DNA of 64,000 bases from Lethocerus indicus (GCA_019843655.1 JACDQD010000011.1:15976604-16040603), one strand, 5' to 3'. Shown: positions 47,180 through 60,635, counted from the first letter of the stretch. Translations and numbers: made by a program. Notes: generated by a model from the letters alone, not told the origin.

Positions 47180-49035
47180 ATATGTAATTTTTCATAGAAA
47201 TAGAAATAATATTTGTTGGTATTATTAACAATTAAAATTTTTTTAAATGATGTGCCTGTAGGGATATTTTGTCCCAAGAAGATACATTTAATTCATCATT
47301 TACCTTTAGTTAATTATGCTAGAAAGAATAAACCATTGAATTGGAATATATAATACTATTTAACCTTCATTAGCATTTTCCTCATAGACCACTGGACTAT
47401 ACTTTAATTGAAAAATGATATTTTTTAAATATTAGCTTCCGTGCAGATTCAAGGCTTACAACAAATCTTGTACACTTAAATAATACTTAATCGTTTGAAA
47501 TACATAAAATAAAATTTAAACAAAATAAATTTAACCACCAACAGACACACTATTTCTGCAATTCTTCCACCACAAAGTTCTCATTATCAAACTGATTGAT
47601 AATTTATACTGTCATCGTAAAACAAAATAGAGTAAAGATACTACCGAGATACAAAAACAATGCTGATTAAGAGGCTATAAAGTTAATTCATGGCTAAATA
47701 AATGAAACAATCTCTAAATAAAATCTAATCTAATGAAAAAGTGTGCCAGTATATAAACTAAGCCTAATAACAAATTATGTATGTTGCACAATATACAATG
47801 TTTAAAAATATGTGATATTATTGACTTAATAGTATTTTGGATTGATTTTCCATACTCATTTTTCTGTGGAGAATAAAGATGTCAAAAGGAAATGCTGTGT
47901 TCCAGAGGCCAAATGAAATAATTTTAAGTAAGTATTAAAATCATTTTAATTAATAACTATCGCTTTTTTGACATTCATGCTAAAATTAGTTTTTTATATG
48001 CTATATTAAGGCTATTGTGATTATACCAATTTTAATTAATTTATACGAGTTAAGAATATTTCATTAAAGAAGAAATGATGGTCAAGTCTCTGTAACTAGT
48101 TTTTCAATTAGATCATTTCATTTAAATAGCCAGTGACCAATAACATTTTATTTGGTAAAGTATTTGTTGTCAGTGAGTAACCGGTGCTCTTTCTTGTACT
48201 GTGCTGCCATCTGTTGTAAGAATGTAAGAAATATTTTGTAGAATTATTTGGTAATTAATTGTATTCTTTCTGTATTCTCTCTTTTGTGTGTTTTCTTATT
48301 TTCAAAAAAATATTGCACGATTAATAACAATTTTATTTTTCTTTAACATGTGTAAGTACCCGCAGATCAGGGTATTGGGGGAAACTTCCACTAATGTGGT
48401 AATTAGCCGCACGATGAAAATATATCAATCAGCTGATAACAGAATGTAACAGGAAAATGTAACATAGAAAAATCTTATAATCAGTAATTACTCAGTTCAA
48501 ATAAATCATCCGTCAGTAGGAAAATATCCACTTATTTTTGTACTTATATATAATATAACAATATCTATTGTCTCATCAAAATGTCTAATAGGTCGGTATT
48601 AAATAGTTTGGGCATTGTTAGATTGAAAAGATATGATAAAAACAGGTAGTGTATTACATCGTTAGGTAAACTATTAATGTATCGAGAATTGTCCGGTGAC
48701 CGGTAGATTATAGGAATAAAAAGAGGATGGGTGGATGCATTGTATGTACTTTCACAAAGATATATTGCATTTTGTTATAGTGGCGGGAAGGTTTGACGCA
48801 ACAGTAAAAGATCAAGGCTGCCATGGTGGAAAACAGCTGCAATATGACATGTTTTAGTGTCGGCAGGGTTCAGCTGTCAAACGTGGGTTACCGTTAGGCG
48901 TCAACAAAACAAGTTTCACTTTCTATTTTCTCTCATTCCGTGGCCAGCTCCGGTGGCGTCCAGATCGGAGGTTGTAGTCCAGTGTCGGTCCCAGTGTCTT
49001 AGTCCTATCCAGCAGTCGTACAACACAGTTCTAGA
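47180..49035. other. Intergenic DNA between NDUFB4 and UAP; one possible first exon at 47879-47930
   Basis: Mostly AT-rich and without long frames. At 47879 an ATG opens MSKGNAVFQRPNEIIL and runs into a perfect donor GTAAGT at 47930, but no following exon could be assigned, so no gene is called. The stretch 48790-49035 is the UAP promoter and 5' UTR region; no TATA box was identified there. Confidence 0.35.
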
Positions 49036-50507
49036 ATGTCGGAGCTCGTGAAATGCCGCCAGCTGCTCCAGCAATACGGACAGGAGCACGTACTCCAGTT
49101 TTGGGACAAGCTGAGCGAGGACGACAGGGACGAGCTGATACAGGAGATCAAGGAGATCAACATAGCCGAAGTGGTCTCCTACTTCGAGAGGGCCACCGAA
49201 AACTTCACCTCCGACCAGGAAAAGTTGGACGACCGGCTGAAGCCGATTCCGTCGAGCCTCTACGGGGCGGTCTCGAGGACGCCGGCCGACCTGCTGGCCT
49301 CCTACGAGCAGGAAGGACTCGCCCAGATCGCCGAGGGCCGGGTCGGCGTCCTGTTGATGGCCGGCGGCCAAGGCACCAGGCTGGGCTCTTCGGAGCCCAA
49401 AGGTATGTACGATGTCGGATTACCTTCTCACAAAAGTCTTTATCAAATTCAAGCGGAAAGAATCAGGAAGCTGACTGAGCTCGCCTACGAAAGGACGGGC
49501 AAGCGTAGCGTTATAACCTGGTTCATTATGACCAGTGAACACACCATGGGTCCCACGCTCGAATTTTTCGGTAAGCACAATTACTTCGGTCTGGACAAAA
49601 ATGACGTTATAATGTTTGAACAAGGTCTGCTGCCTTGTTTTCAATTCGATGGTAAAATTATATTGGACAAACCTCACAAGATCGCCCAGGCTCCTGACGG
49701 TAACGGAGGTCTATACAGAGCGCTACGTGACAGGAAGATACTCGATATAATTGAGGACAGGGGAATAATGTATCTGCACGCCCACAGTGTTGACAACATC
49801 CTTGTCAAAGTCGCGGACCCAGTTTTTATCGGCTATTGTGTGAAGAAAGGTGCTGACTGCGGAGCCAAGGTTGTTGAAAAGGCTTTCCAACCGAGCCCTT
49901 GGGAGTTGTATGCAATGTCGACGGTAAATATCAAGTCGTCGAATACAGTGAAATCACGCTGAAAACTGCAGAGATGAGAAACAATGACGGTAGGCTCACA
50001 TTCTCTGCTGGAAATATTTGTAATCACTTTTTTACAACAGAGTTTCTGAGGAGCATTGCCAATAAGTACGAGCAACAGTTGAAACTGCACGTTGCAAAGA
50101 AGAAGATACCTTATGTCGATTCCGAAGGTAAACGTTGTAGTCCTGAGAAGCCCAACGGTATTAAAATAGAGAAGTTCGTTTTTGATGTGTTCCAGTTTTG
50201 TAATAATTTAGTTGTATGGGAAGTAATGCGGGAAGATGAGTTTAGCGCTCTGAAGAATGCCGATTCTGCGGATAAAGATACTCCTACCACAGCTAGAAAA
50301 GATATTTATTGTCTCCATAAGCGTTTTATAGAAGAAGCTGGTGGCCGAATAGAGGATGGATCTTACATCTGTGAAATTTCTCCTCTTCTTTCTTATGCAG
50401 GAGAAGGCTTGAAATCTATTGTCAATGGTAAAATATTTAAATCACCAATAACGCTGCGAGCTCCCGGTGAAACCTTTGTATCCAATGGTTCTTCTATGAT
50501 TTGTTAA
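49036..50507 (+). CDS. UAP1: UDP-N-acetylglucosamine pyrophosphorylase, intronless, with a 1-base frameshift
   Basis: UAP joins UTP and GlcNAc-1-phosphate into UDP-GlcNAc, the precursor for chitin, N-glycans and GPI anchors, in the cytosol. The nucleotide-binding loop [19 protein letters not shown], the substrate block [20 protein letters not shown] and [17 protein letters not shown] are all present. The first frame runs 49036-49884; the second resumes at about 49887 with [20 protein letters not shown] and ends at 50507. One T missing from the TTT at 49885 explains the break; with it the protein would have about 490 residues, the usual length. A homopolymer read error is likely; a recent null allele or retrocopy is possible. 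No intron interrupts 1.47 kb. GC content falls after about 49400. Beetles can have two UAP genes; I cannot tell which this is. Confidence 0.9.
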
Positions 50508-51112
50508 TCAGTTTCAGTAAATTTAGTGGTTTCTAAACATTCCAGTCTCAAGAAAAAACAATGCCGAATAGTACTATAAATTGTACCATACCTCTTCTAT
50601 AAGTTACTTATAGTTCCTAGTATTATGACTTACTTTCGGTTTAAATTGTGTAATAATTACGCATCATTAATTATGAATTAAATTTAAATTGGTGATGGTG
50701 GATATAAGTTCTTCTACTGATTATTCAATTTCTGGCTCAGTATTGTCTTCGTTGAGGAGTTTTGCAGTAGATTTTCTATTTCTTCGTACTAGTTGGAAAC
50801 TTTTCATACCAGTTATTGATGTTACTTTTAGGAAATATTTATATCATAAGATAAACCAAATTTAATGCATCACATATTGATTAATCATAAGATCTTGTTT
50901 CGGTTAATACATAGGCTAATTTGAATTAATCATTAGGTTAAGTACTTATGTGCAATATATTTCTTTTGTTATTTTAAATTAATTTTATATACCTGATGAT
51001 GTGATATATATGTGTTGTCTTCTCGTTCTGTGCTTGTACTTAATGTGTTGTTGAAAAATTTATTTATAAATATGTCTGAATAATGATTAAATTTAATTAC
51101 TTAGTTCTTATG

Positions 51113-51114
<2 letters not shown>
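50508..51114. other. UAP 3' flank
   Basis: AT-rich sequence that should include the UAP 3' UTR; no clear AATAAA close to the stop codon. Confidence 0.4.

Positions 51115-51169
<55 letters not shown>
51115..51169. repeat. (TA)n microsatellite
   Basis: TA tract of about 54 bases downstream of UAP. Confidence 0.85.
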
Positions 51170-51171
<2 letters not shown>

Positions 51172-51499
51172 CTTGGTGTTCTAAACCTGAGAAATAATTT
51201 TTTTATTAAACAAAATTTTAAATGTTAAGTTAATCATAAGTTAACAAAATATTATGGTATATGTTAGACAATAAAAGAATTATTTTTTATATGTTTGTTA
51301 TATCCTAGTATATAATTGTCCATCCAAAAATACCCAATTAATTTGTTGATGCACAAAAAATTTAATACAATTTGTGTAAACGTGATCTATTTGAAATTCA
51401 AAATTTCATGAAATAAAGAGTCATAAAACTTGTTTTATGATGAGACCTAAGATTGGGGGAATTAGTGCGAAATATCTGTTTCAGTGAGAGTAAAAAAGT

Positions 51500-52560
51500 G
51501 TATTAAGAAAGAGTGGACTCAGTGGCTGGGTCGGTTCTCCTTTCCACGCCCTGTTTCAGCCGCCAACCCCAAATTATAACGTAATCTAAATACCACACTT
51601 TGTTTATTCGAAATATTTATTGACCGGTTCGTGTTTTCTCTCTTCTATTCTTTCCTTTTCTGTGCCGGATTCAGATTCTCGCCAGTGACAGTAGCACTGA
51701 AGGTCGTCAGGAGCTTCTTGAGCGCACACTGGTTGACTCTAAGTGACCTAGGGTAATATTAATGACGATTGGCCCTAGCAGGGACCTCAATAAAGGGAAG
51801 ATTTATTCACATAGCCGGATATAAACACTCCACCCCACCAAACATGATATTTTCTTAGCTGAATTTCGTTTGTATATTTTCTTTCAATTAACTCTAAGAC
51901 CTGGGTAGTGATGGAAAATCGCGAGAGACACTGAGCTTAATCTAAATCTAAACTTTGGTCTCTCGAACCTAAATTATCCAAATCTGAGAATATGTCTTAA
52001 CCGGCCAGCGGTTTCGATGGTTCGAAGCGCAGCCTTTTGCCGATGAGGCCGCTTCAGCTATTTGTTTTATATTACCTACATATCAGTGTTAGGTCCGCCA
52101 ATTTGAAAGAAACCTGACCAGTCGACTATTATTCTCGGCCGGGACAATAGTGGGGTCTAGAAGGCGTTTACGGATACAAATGTTATACCCGTGGAATGGG
52201 GTAAATAAAATAATGTCATTTCCTTCCGCGACTCGGCGGGATATCTCTTCGGCCAGGAGCTTCGGAGGCCGAAAACAGTCGAAGCGCATATACAGCTATA
52301 TTACAGTAAGCGCCGTATTACATAAACCCAGGCGTTATTATGAAACCGGCCGGGGCCGGGGCCGGGGAGTCGAATACTTTCATTTTCGCTCCGGGTCATT
52401 TTCTCGGTTCTGAACGAAAAGCCGGGCCCAGCGAGCAGCCTGGGGGGAGGAAGTGTCCTGGAGTTGGGGTGGCGGCCGGTTTCTCTCGCCGGGGGACAAT
52501 AATAATACCAACCCGACTAACGGTGGGCGTTTTTAAGCGGGGAGCTGACACTCAGGGTCA
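51500..52560. other. Mixed-composition region, no gene recognised
   Basis: GC content rises toward 52300-52560. The frames at 52089-52413 match no family I recognise. Around 51660-51700 a GCCGGATTCAG...GTAGCACTGAAGG piece recalls the dispersed hairpin repeat. Confidence 0.4.
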
Positions 52561-52574
52561 GGTGGGAGTGGTCT

Positions 52575-52830
52575 GCTAGACCAGTGCGCAGGTAACCGTT
52601 AGTCCAAGGTAAACGCGTCGGCCGCCACCTCCTCTTCCTTTTTCTCTTTTTTCCTTTTTCTCCCCCTCCAACCCCGAATAATGTCGGGGGGGCGACATTT
52701 CGGCCGTGCCATTTGAAGGGCGCACTGAGTCGAGTTAATTCGAGAATTTCCGGCCACACCGCGGGCTTAGAACCAGCGGGCCGATCCGAGTAAGGACCGC
52801 TCTCATAACGAACCAACTGCGCCAATTACG
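52575..52830 (-). mobile_element. tRNA-derived SINE candidate
   Basis: On the minus strand TGGCGCAGTTGG (52824-52813) is a perfect RNA polymerase III A box, and GGTTCTAAGCC (52774-52764) fits a B box 50 bases further on. No cloverleaf closes, so it is not a working tRNA gene. The GC-rich downstream body ends in a purine-rich stretch (AAAAAGGAAAAAAGAGAAAA). The open frame through it (MAQLVRYESG...) is a by-product of the tRNA-like head. Confidence 0.5.
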
Positions 52831-52834
52831 CACA

Positions 52835-55060
52835 TATCTATATTTCGACAACTGTCCACTTTATATTCATTCCCTGACCTTCGCATATATACTTGCCGGT
52901 CTCATCTTAGTAAATACGCTCTCTGCTACGCCGCATTAACGTCCCCGGTGTCCTTATCTCCAACCCAGTGGGTTACGCTATCTCAAAACATAACTTCGGG
53001 TCGTAAAGTGACACGGCTCCTGAAGTGAAACAGTTCGGAAAATGTCGAATAAATGTATATGCGTCAGAGCTCACGAATGAATGGGAATGTACGCGACCTA
53101 AGCATTCTTAAATAACATTTTTGTATATATTTAAATTACAAAGATTTCAAATTTTACGGCCTGCGCGTTTTATTTTAATTACTGAAGCGGGTTCAGCAGC
53201 TCCTCGGACTTTGGGGACCATGCATGATTCCCGGCGGTAGATGAGAAAATTTTCAATAATATCGAATTCAGACGAGATAATAGTGGTGGCGGGGTCACGG
53301 CTTGTCGGGCCCCGAATGCTTACCGTCCGTTTTTCGAGAGTCACCGATAACGGAATCAGTAGCCGTGTGATAGGCCTCGCAATAGCGGACGATAACGTTT
53401 CCTTTCAATTGATGAAAAAGAACAAATATCGTCAGTGTAGCGATCGGCAATATCGTTCGCATTGTGTCCATGTTTTTCAACTTTATTTTTAATATAACCT
53501 GGTCACTATATCATTTATATATTACTATATCGCTACACCGGTTTCAGCTTCCCGCCACAAGCCATCCAGCGACGGAAACCACGTTTAGATAACGGCCCCA
53601 GGTTTTCTGCTAGGGGACCTATTGCGAATGATAACGATTCGTTAATGTAAACGAAACCCTGCAGGGGCCTATCTACAGCATACTCACATTATTCGCACTT
53701 TTTCTTCGTCTCTTTTCCAAATATCAGAACACTTTTCCTGCTTTAATGTATTTGTTCGGCGATTGGCCATGTCTTGCAATAAAACTCAAAATACTACAGT
53801 TTAGCTTAAAACTTTTGGATGAAATGACAGTTAAAGAACCGAGGGGTTCCCCAAGTCAACGACTGGTTTTGATGTTCCATATTCGTGATGATCAAAACGA
53901 CGGGGCGTTGAAGCCGGTGGCGTACACTGTGTAGAGGAATTTATACCATAGACAGGGAATATTAATTAAAGTGGGATTTTTATTTCAACGAGTAAACTGA
54001 GATTCGTTGATTTGATCCTACGGTAGACTGGTTTCGGATTCCCGCCACATCCAGTAGCATTCCGTCAATAAATTCGGGAGTCACTTAGCTATTTTTGTTG
54101 CGTTTTAAATATGTAATGTTAAATAAGAAATGTTTGAAATACTAATTAAAAAAAAAAGATTGTTTATGTTGGAATTAGTTGCGGATGAAGCGCACCCGGA
54201 ACATTTCATCGAGGCTAGTAGGGTCAAATGTAACCATTTGAGCCTGATTAAAAACATGCCTCTTATTCTGTATTGCGTCGCTGTAAATACACTTCTTCGG
54301 TTCCTATGACTGTGCCAGTGGTCACCTTCTATTTTCAAATTCAATCTCAAATTTTGGTCAAATTAAAAATGATTTTATAAGAAATATAAATAAATATTGA
54401 GACTGCTAAATGTTCTTGGCTATCAAGTAGAAAAGAGTTGAAAGTATGCTTTGCTACTTTATAATCCTATTTCAAAGCCCTTATTAGAAACAGTTATGAA
54501 CTAATAAGTAAAGAAAGTGTAAAAACTTAAGAAGTTAAAAAAACTCTAAGAAGTCTCAAAACAGAAAATAACTTTCTGTAAAATGTTTTTTTAACTGAAA
54601 TATAATCTTATATTCTTAATTAAGATTAAGGATTTACAATTTTCTTTCAACAATTTATATAAAACTGTTGCCGGATTGTTAATATCCTTATTGTAAATGT
54701 GGAATTTCAACTTCTTAAAGATTGGAGATTAGTTAAACCCCATTTTTTGTAGAGCCTACGATAAATCTGCCGCTTATGTTAAGAATTTATAAATGCAATT
54801 TTTATGATTAGAGTCAGTGTAGAGCCGTCTTAACCTGCTGATAGAAGGCTGGCGTACATATTTGGCACGGGTCCGTTGAACCCTCGTCTTTGATTCGATC
54901 CCTCGTGTCATGAGAGCATCTGCCCCTCATCTGTGCAGCGGACAATAAGTTATAACCTTCGGTTGAGGTGGCCTCGACTGCGCATATAATGCATATTTCA
55001 GATTAGAAACTCTCGAGTTCTAAATAAAGTTTCCTCTGTAGATTTCATGTGTTTCTAATG
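52835..55060. other. Intergenic DNA with hairpin-repeat fragments
   Basis: No gene recognised. Fragments at 53535-53575 (ACCGGTTTCAGCTTCCCGCC) and 54023-54065 (GACTGGTTTCGGATTCCCGC, then CCAGTAGCATTCC) match the start of the dispersed hairpin repeat in reverse orientation. Confidence 0.45.
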
Positions 55061-55713
55061 TTCGGTGGGTACACTTGCACCGATAAACTAGCGCCCCCTG
55101 AGGGTGGTGCGGGAATGTACTTAACTAAAGTTCGTTGGGTACACTTGCACCGGTAAACTAGCGCCCCTTGAGGGTGGTGCGGGAATGTACTTAACTAAAG
55201 TTCGTTGGGTACACTTGCACCGGTAAACTAGCGCCCCCTTGAGGGTGGTGCGGGAATGTACTTAACTAAAGTTCGTTGGGTACACTTGCACCGATAAACT
55301 AGCGCCCCTTGAGGGTGGTGCGGGAATGTACTTAACTAAAGTTCGTTGGGTACACTTGCACCGGTAAACTAGCGCCCCCTTGAGGGTGGTGCGGGAATGT
55401 ACTTAACTAAAGTTCGTTGGGTACACTTGCACCGGTAAACTAGCGCCCCCTTGAGGGTGGTGCGGGAATGTACTTAACTAAAGTTCGTTGGGTACACTTG
55501 CACCGGTAAACTAGCGCCCCTTGAGGGTGGTGCGGGAATGTACTTAACTAAAGTTCGTTGGGTACACTTGCACCGGTAAACTAGCGCCCCTTGAGGGTGG
55601 TGCGGGAATGTACTTAACTAAAGTTCGTTGGGTACACTTGCACCGGTAAACTAGCGCCCCCTTGAGGGTGGTGCGGGAATGTACTTAACTAAAGTTCGTT
55701 GGGTACACTTGCA
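55061..55713 (-). repeat. Satellite array C, about 70-bp unit, ~9-10 copies (reverse orientation)
   Basis: The reverse complement of the array A/B unit: TAAACTAGCGCCCC, TTGAGGGTGGTGCGGGAATG, TACTTAACTAAAG, TTCGTTGGGTACACTTGCAC. Copies are very regular, varying mainly in the C run (4 or 5) and in CGATAAAC versus CGGTAAAC. The right flank is ACTAGATTACTAAA, shared with arrays D and E. Confidence 0.93.
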
Positions 55714-55719
55714 GCGATT

Positions 55720-58700
55720 GACTAGATTACTAAATAAAATCTTTTTTCAATAAATTTTGGATCAACAGGAAAACTTTTGCTTATTGTTACTCTCATAACT
55801 ACTTCCGCCTTTTTGTCGATTCAGATAGCGTTGACACTATAGGCTTAGTGTTGCATTAAAAGACAGTATAGTGCCGTCGACTTCGTATGAAACAAGTGAA
55901 AGATTCTATCGGAAATGAGTGATAATTTTAACAATAGCTATATAAAATCCAGTTCTATAGGGATGAGTTGATATAACAAGAGCGCAGATTCTACAAAATA
56001 ATTGTTGTCTCTAATATAGTTCTTCATTTTCTACTGGCTGGGATTGTCATGTTATTGCTACTGTCTGCGAAGTAGTGCGAATTTCGGCTGCCGTTTTCGG
56101 AAACCTCGAGCCTGAGCTATTTCAAATTACGTTTTTCCCTCATTAACTAATGGGTATTAACTTCTTTACCCGGCAGTTAAAAATTAACAAAGTGTAACCG
56201 TAGACCAAGTATCGTTCCTCATCCTCAATACTCGGGAGTATCAGTTCGGTTGAGTACACAGAGGCACGTCACAATCCATCTATGGAGGGAGAATGTCAAG
56301 TTGCATGAGCTGCATTCTAATGAGACTCCGGAGGCACGGACATTTTTCGAAGCTGCCTATACCTTTCATTTCGGCTATAAGCTAGAAGTTTTTCGATTTT
56401 GAATTGCGCAACAGACTGTGTGTAACAGTTACGGTGTTACAGGTTAACGGGAAAATTAAGGAACGTAAGAAAACAACCTCTTTTTCAAAGCAAAATTTTG
56501 GTCACACAAAAATGAAATGATATAACAACGTACGTAGATACTGCAATATAATTGCGACTGAGGCGCAGGAGACAGTTGGAGGGTTGTAAACGAAATAATC
56601 AAGAGGTCGGTTGATGATTACAGGAAGTAGTTAAATTCAGAGCTTTCATGAAAGGTAAAGTCCCCTTATCGTACCGGCCATGAGAATTCCTGGGTGAAAT
56701 TTACTGCTGGTAGGATTGCAACACTGTTACAGTGCAGAAAAGGTTCATTATTGTCGTCCGGCTTGCGTAGGTGCCACACTAATTTACTGGCGCAATGTGC
56801 CGCCGGCAATGGCGAGAAGCTGAAACCGGTCTCGCTCAAGGCCCATTTAGTGGTAGCAGAAGATCGGAAATGCGGTGTGGGTTCGGTGTTCGGTAGTATT
56901 ATGAATCGTTGATATAGCAATTCTCGACGATTTATTCATTTAATTCGATACGAACGAAAACATTTTGTAGTATCGAGCGGTGGTTACCGAGAACGGCTCA
57001 TGTCTGTGGCCGACGTTGGGATTTTTGAAGCGACTATTCGCGCTTCGCCGCAATATTATCTAAAAATGACTTCCACGTTTATCTATAACTACAATAGTTA
57101 ACCTAATTTCAGTTTGGCCACTGTTGTTGGTAGAATGGAGGTAGAATAAAAATACGAATTTCTATTTTCATCGAAAGGGACCTTGTTCGGAGTGTAGCAC
57201 TGCGTAGTATGATTCTCTGTCGATTTCTTTTGTTCGATCACGAAACTATTCGGCTGTGACTACTCTGAGGTAGCCACGTAACCAGTCTAGTGGCCAGTGT
57301 AATAAATAGTCGAACTGCAAGCGACGGGGTACCGGTATCGGTTCATTCACACCGGCCTGAGGTCCCTCGCCGGCTTTGATGCGCTCCCCATCAGCTCGTA
57401 CCCATTGTCCCTTCTCATCCAGAATTGAAGTCCATTGTTCTCGCCCTGACGCCGTTTCACGCTCTCAAGGCTGACCAGTTTTTCCGGCCAAGTTCAAGCA
57501 CTTCGCGCTTCAATTTCCCCCCCCAAAATATGCGCTACAATCTGTCTGAATTTGAGGCCGAGACGACCTCTCCGCGGACCAGTTCTCCCCCGGCCAACGC
57601 CTAACAACCGGTATATTCAAGGGCAGATTACGATTTATTTTTAAACATTAAATAAACATTAATTTATCAATGGGGAACACTATACGCGGACGTTTGACAT
57701 GGGGGAGAAAACGCTTAACAGAATAAAGACACGGAGGAACGGAATTTCAATTGTATATTCTCGCATGGATTTCAGTAGCGAAATATGTATCGTATTATCG
57801 AAGGAATTTGTTATCACTCGCATTTTTACGGACCGGCTCGTTACAAGGACGACCTCCTTCTCAGTCGTCCAACCGCCCTAGTGGACCATGAATCTCATGT
57901 TCCTGGTAACGGGGCACGGATATATTTTTTAAAATTTTCGTCCTAACGCCGGGAGCTAAAGCACAAAATTCAAACTGCGTTCTTTTTATTCTTCTTGCCG
58001 GAAAGCTAGCTCTTAGTTCGGGCTGCAGTCACGCGAGGATCCACCTCTGCGGTGCAATACCTTCGACCGAAGTGTCGACTCCTGCTGTTTGTTCCTGTTT
58101 CGGAGAAACCCAGGAATGGGCGCTATTTCCTCGACCCGTTCTCCTTTGCGGTTGTTCCGGCCGGAGGAGGCTCGAGGAGAGACCCTAGTTGACAATTTAC
58201 AACCGTTCTTATAAAGGTATTAATTCAGGTTTCTCGATCATGCTAATCAAATTAGCCAATCCCAAGCTTGACAATAATACCGGGTGATTTTCTGCGAAAA
58301 TAAAATAAAATATTAAAATATATGAGTTTTTTTTGTTCTTAGATATCAGGAATAGAGTATCCTTCGAAAGGCATTATTACAACGATGGTGCTGCACTCTG
58401 TTTGGAAGTCGGTGTACTGTTTGAACAGTGAGTGTGCAGAACTCTAACGGTGAATTCTCGTACCTCGCGAGCCTTGCGAAGGCAATTATCCTGCACCTAT
58501 TAAACTAAAAACCTATTAAAACGCGGTTTTGCGTAGCTTGCTTACTTTCCCATTGTTATCTTAATTAATTTAAAACTACAAATAGTGAATCTAATAATTA
58601 AGAAAGCGTTCAGAATGTGACTGGCCGTCTTTTACATTATCAATAGGGAAGATACGAGACGCCAGCTCAGTACTGAATGTTGTACGCGCTTAGTTATAGA

Positions 58701-59036
58701 TAAAGCGTACATGCTTGATTGTTCGAAAACACCACCTCTTTCCGAAAACACCATTTTTCTTATCATAAATCACTGTACATTTAGTTCCATTCTGTTTATG
58801 TGGACAGAGCAAAAAATATAAGGAAGCTGTAAGAATAGTAACTAATACGCAAATCTGAATACATACCTAGAGCAATGAATAACGGAGTACCTTAATGTAC
58901 TGTTGAATATCTACAAAATCGTATGATGATTATTAAAAAAAATTCACACTTCATTTAACACGATAATTAACATATAATTGTCAAAAGAGACTTAAAAGAT
59001 TCTTCACGCCTTGACGGTGTACTTAACGGAGTGCTG
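55720..59036. other. Intergenic DNA, no gene recognised
   Basis: Open frames of 60-84 codons occur, for example 56666-56920 on both strands, 57699-57881 and 58013-58195, with no recognised product. 56815-56865 (GAAACCGGTCTCGCTCAAGG, then CCCATTTAG) resembles the dispersed hairpin repeat. Confidence 0.4.
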
Positions 59037-59289
59037 CACTTGCACCGATAAACTAGCGCCCCCTTGAGGGTGTGCGGAAATGTACTTAACTAAAGTTCGT
59101 TTGGTACACTTGCACCGGTAAACTAGCGCCCCTTGAGGGTGGTGCAGTGTACTAACTAAAGTTCGTTTGAAGGTTTGGTAAACTAACGCCCCTTGAGGGT
59201 GTGGTGTACTTAACAGTTCGTTTGGTACACTTGACCAAACTAGCGCCCCCCCGAGTGGTGCGGAAATGTACTTAACTAAAGTTCTACTT
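59037..59289 (-). repeat. Satellite array D, ~4 decayed copies
   Basis: Same unit as array C but with many deletions; units shrink to about 50-65 bases. It is the most eroded of the arrays. Confidence 0.88.
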
Positions 59290-59422
59290 GCGATAACTAG
59301 ATTACTAAAAATAGACCTTTTTCATTATTTGCATTATTTTATTATTACAATAATACCCTGAACGGAATATAGGTTTAATATACTTATTTTGGAAAATGCT
59401 GAAAATGATAGCATTTGTCGGC
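59290..59422 (+). repeat. Conserved flank of array D, duplicated beside array E
   Basis: GCGATAACTAGATTACTAAA, then AATAGACCTTTTTCATTATT through GAAAATGATAGCATTTGTCG. About 130 bases match 62767-62897 with only a handful of differences, so flank and array moved or were copied together. Confidence 0.85.
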
Positions 59423-60435
59423 GGCCTCCGTTTCATAAATGTTGCTGGCGGGCTCTTGCACAAGAGTTACTTGTCCTCGCTCTCTAATAATGTCCGGGTT
59501 GGAAATTGGCTTCCGCGATCGCTGGAATACCGCTTTCAGTTTCAGTCGCAACCGACTTCGCGGGCCCAAAACTTGACCAAAATCTATGTACCTACATAAA
59601 GTCAGCAACATTCCACTGAGTGTTCAATGACCGGCGTTAAAGAAAATCTTTGCACCTTCGCCACTGCCTTACCACACCCGTGCGCAATTTAGCAATAATA
59701 GCTAATACATTTTGTGTTTTCTATTTGTGTCATCCATTTTCCTTCAGTATTACCGAGCGGAAAAGAATCTGTTCCCGATCCGAAAGTGTTCTGGGCGCCA
59801 TTGTCCGATTCGAGTTGGGAATATTGTCGCAAATTTCACCGCGTTGATGTAACTAACACCCGAATCGGTGACCAATCGATTGGGGGCCACTCTTCTAAAA
59901 GATGAAAGAAACAAATGGCCCTTTTGTCCACGGAACACGCTTAAAAACTTTCACCGGCTTGAGGGTTTACAATTTTACCTACCTTATTTTGAATTCAAAA
60001 CAAGCCGAACGACTGGAATGACCGGCTGCAGTCTTGCGCAATTCTATTTCAATTAGGCGCGGAAAAGCAGCTGGGAGTAATGAGATTCATTTTTATTTTG
60101 GTTTCCGATCTATTTTTCGCTTTTTGGAACCGACGTTTGGGCGCTCGGCAGTTATGGTGCGGCATGTTGCATTTAATTTCACCTGTATCAACACTAACCA
60201 GCCTGTCCAAATGTATGAATTACGATAGACTTCAGACCCCGCCGACGTTTTTGAGTTCAATAAAATTTCCAGCGCCCTCGAGTATACAAAATTTATTATA
60301 CAGAGTATACTTTTATTTTGCAACGCACGCAAAATCTTCCATCGATGGCCTTCATGTCGCCTGTATGAGTTTTCACAATTGGAAAGGATCACTTGTACGG
60401 TTTGGTGGTTGGGGACCCCTTTGTATAGTTTACCT

Positions 60436-60635
60436 TATTCTAGACTGGTTTCGGTCTGGCGCCATATTCAGTAGCGATTGATATGACCACTAAAGCGCGT
60501 CAGTACGACCCTGCATTGTCATATGTACACATGTCGTTGTTCACTTCAACAATATACTATACAGGCAGTAACAGTGCATGACGAGGAGGCGAAACCAGCC
60601 TAGCGTAAGGCCCGTTCAGCGAGTTATGTATGCGC
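60436..60635. repeat. Two pieces of the dispersed hairpin repeat, inverted to each other
   Basis: 60436-60480 has GACTGGTTTCGGTCTGGCGC, then CAGTAGCG; 60575-60635 has GGCGAAACCAGCCTAGCGTA, then AGGCCCGTTCAGCGAG. The two face each other, as at 29535/29735 and 35337/35447. Confidence 0.5.

Noticed and set aside
47879..47936. Possible first exon MSKGNAVFQRPNEIIL with a GTAAGT donor
   Set aside because: No second exon could be assigned; a 16-codon frame plus one donor is too little to call a gene.
52517..52825. 102-codon minus-strand frame starting MAQLVRYESG
   Set aside because: It runs through the tRNA-like head of the SINE candidate; such frames are common by-products of tRNA-derived repeats.
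54870..54950. GATTCGATCCC, a B-box-like motif
   Set aside because: No A box was found at a suitable distance and no cloverleaf can be drawn.
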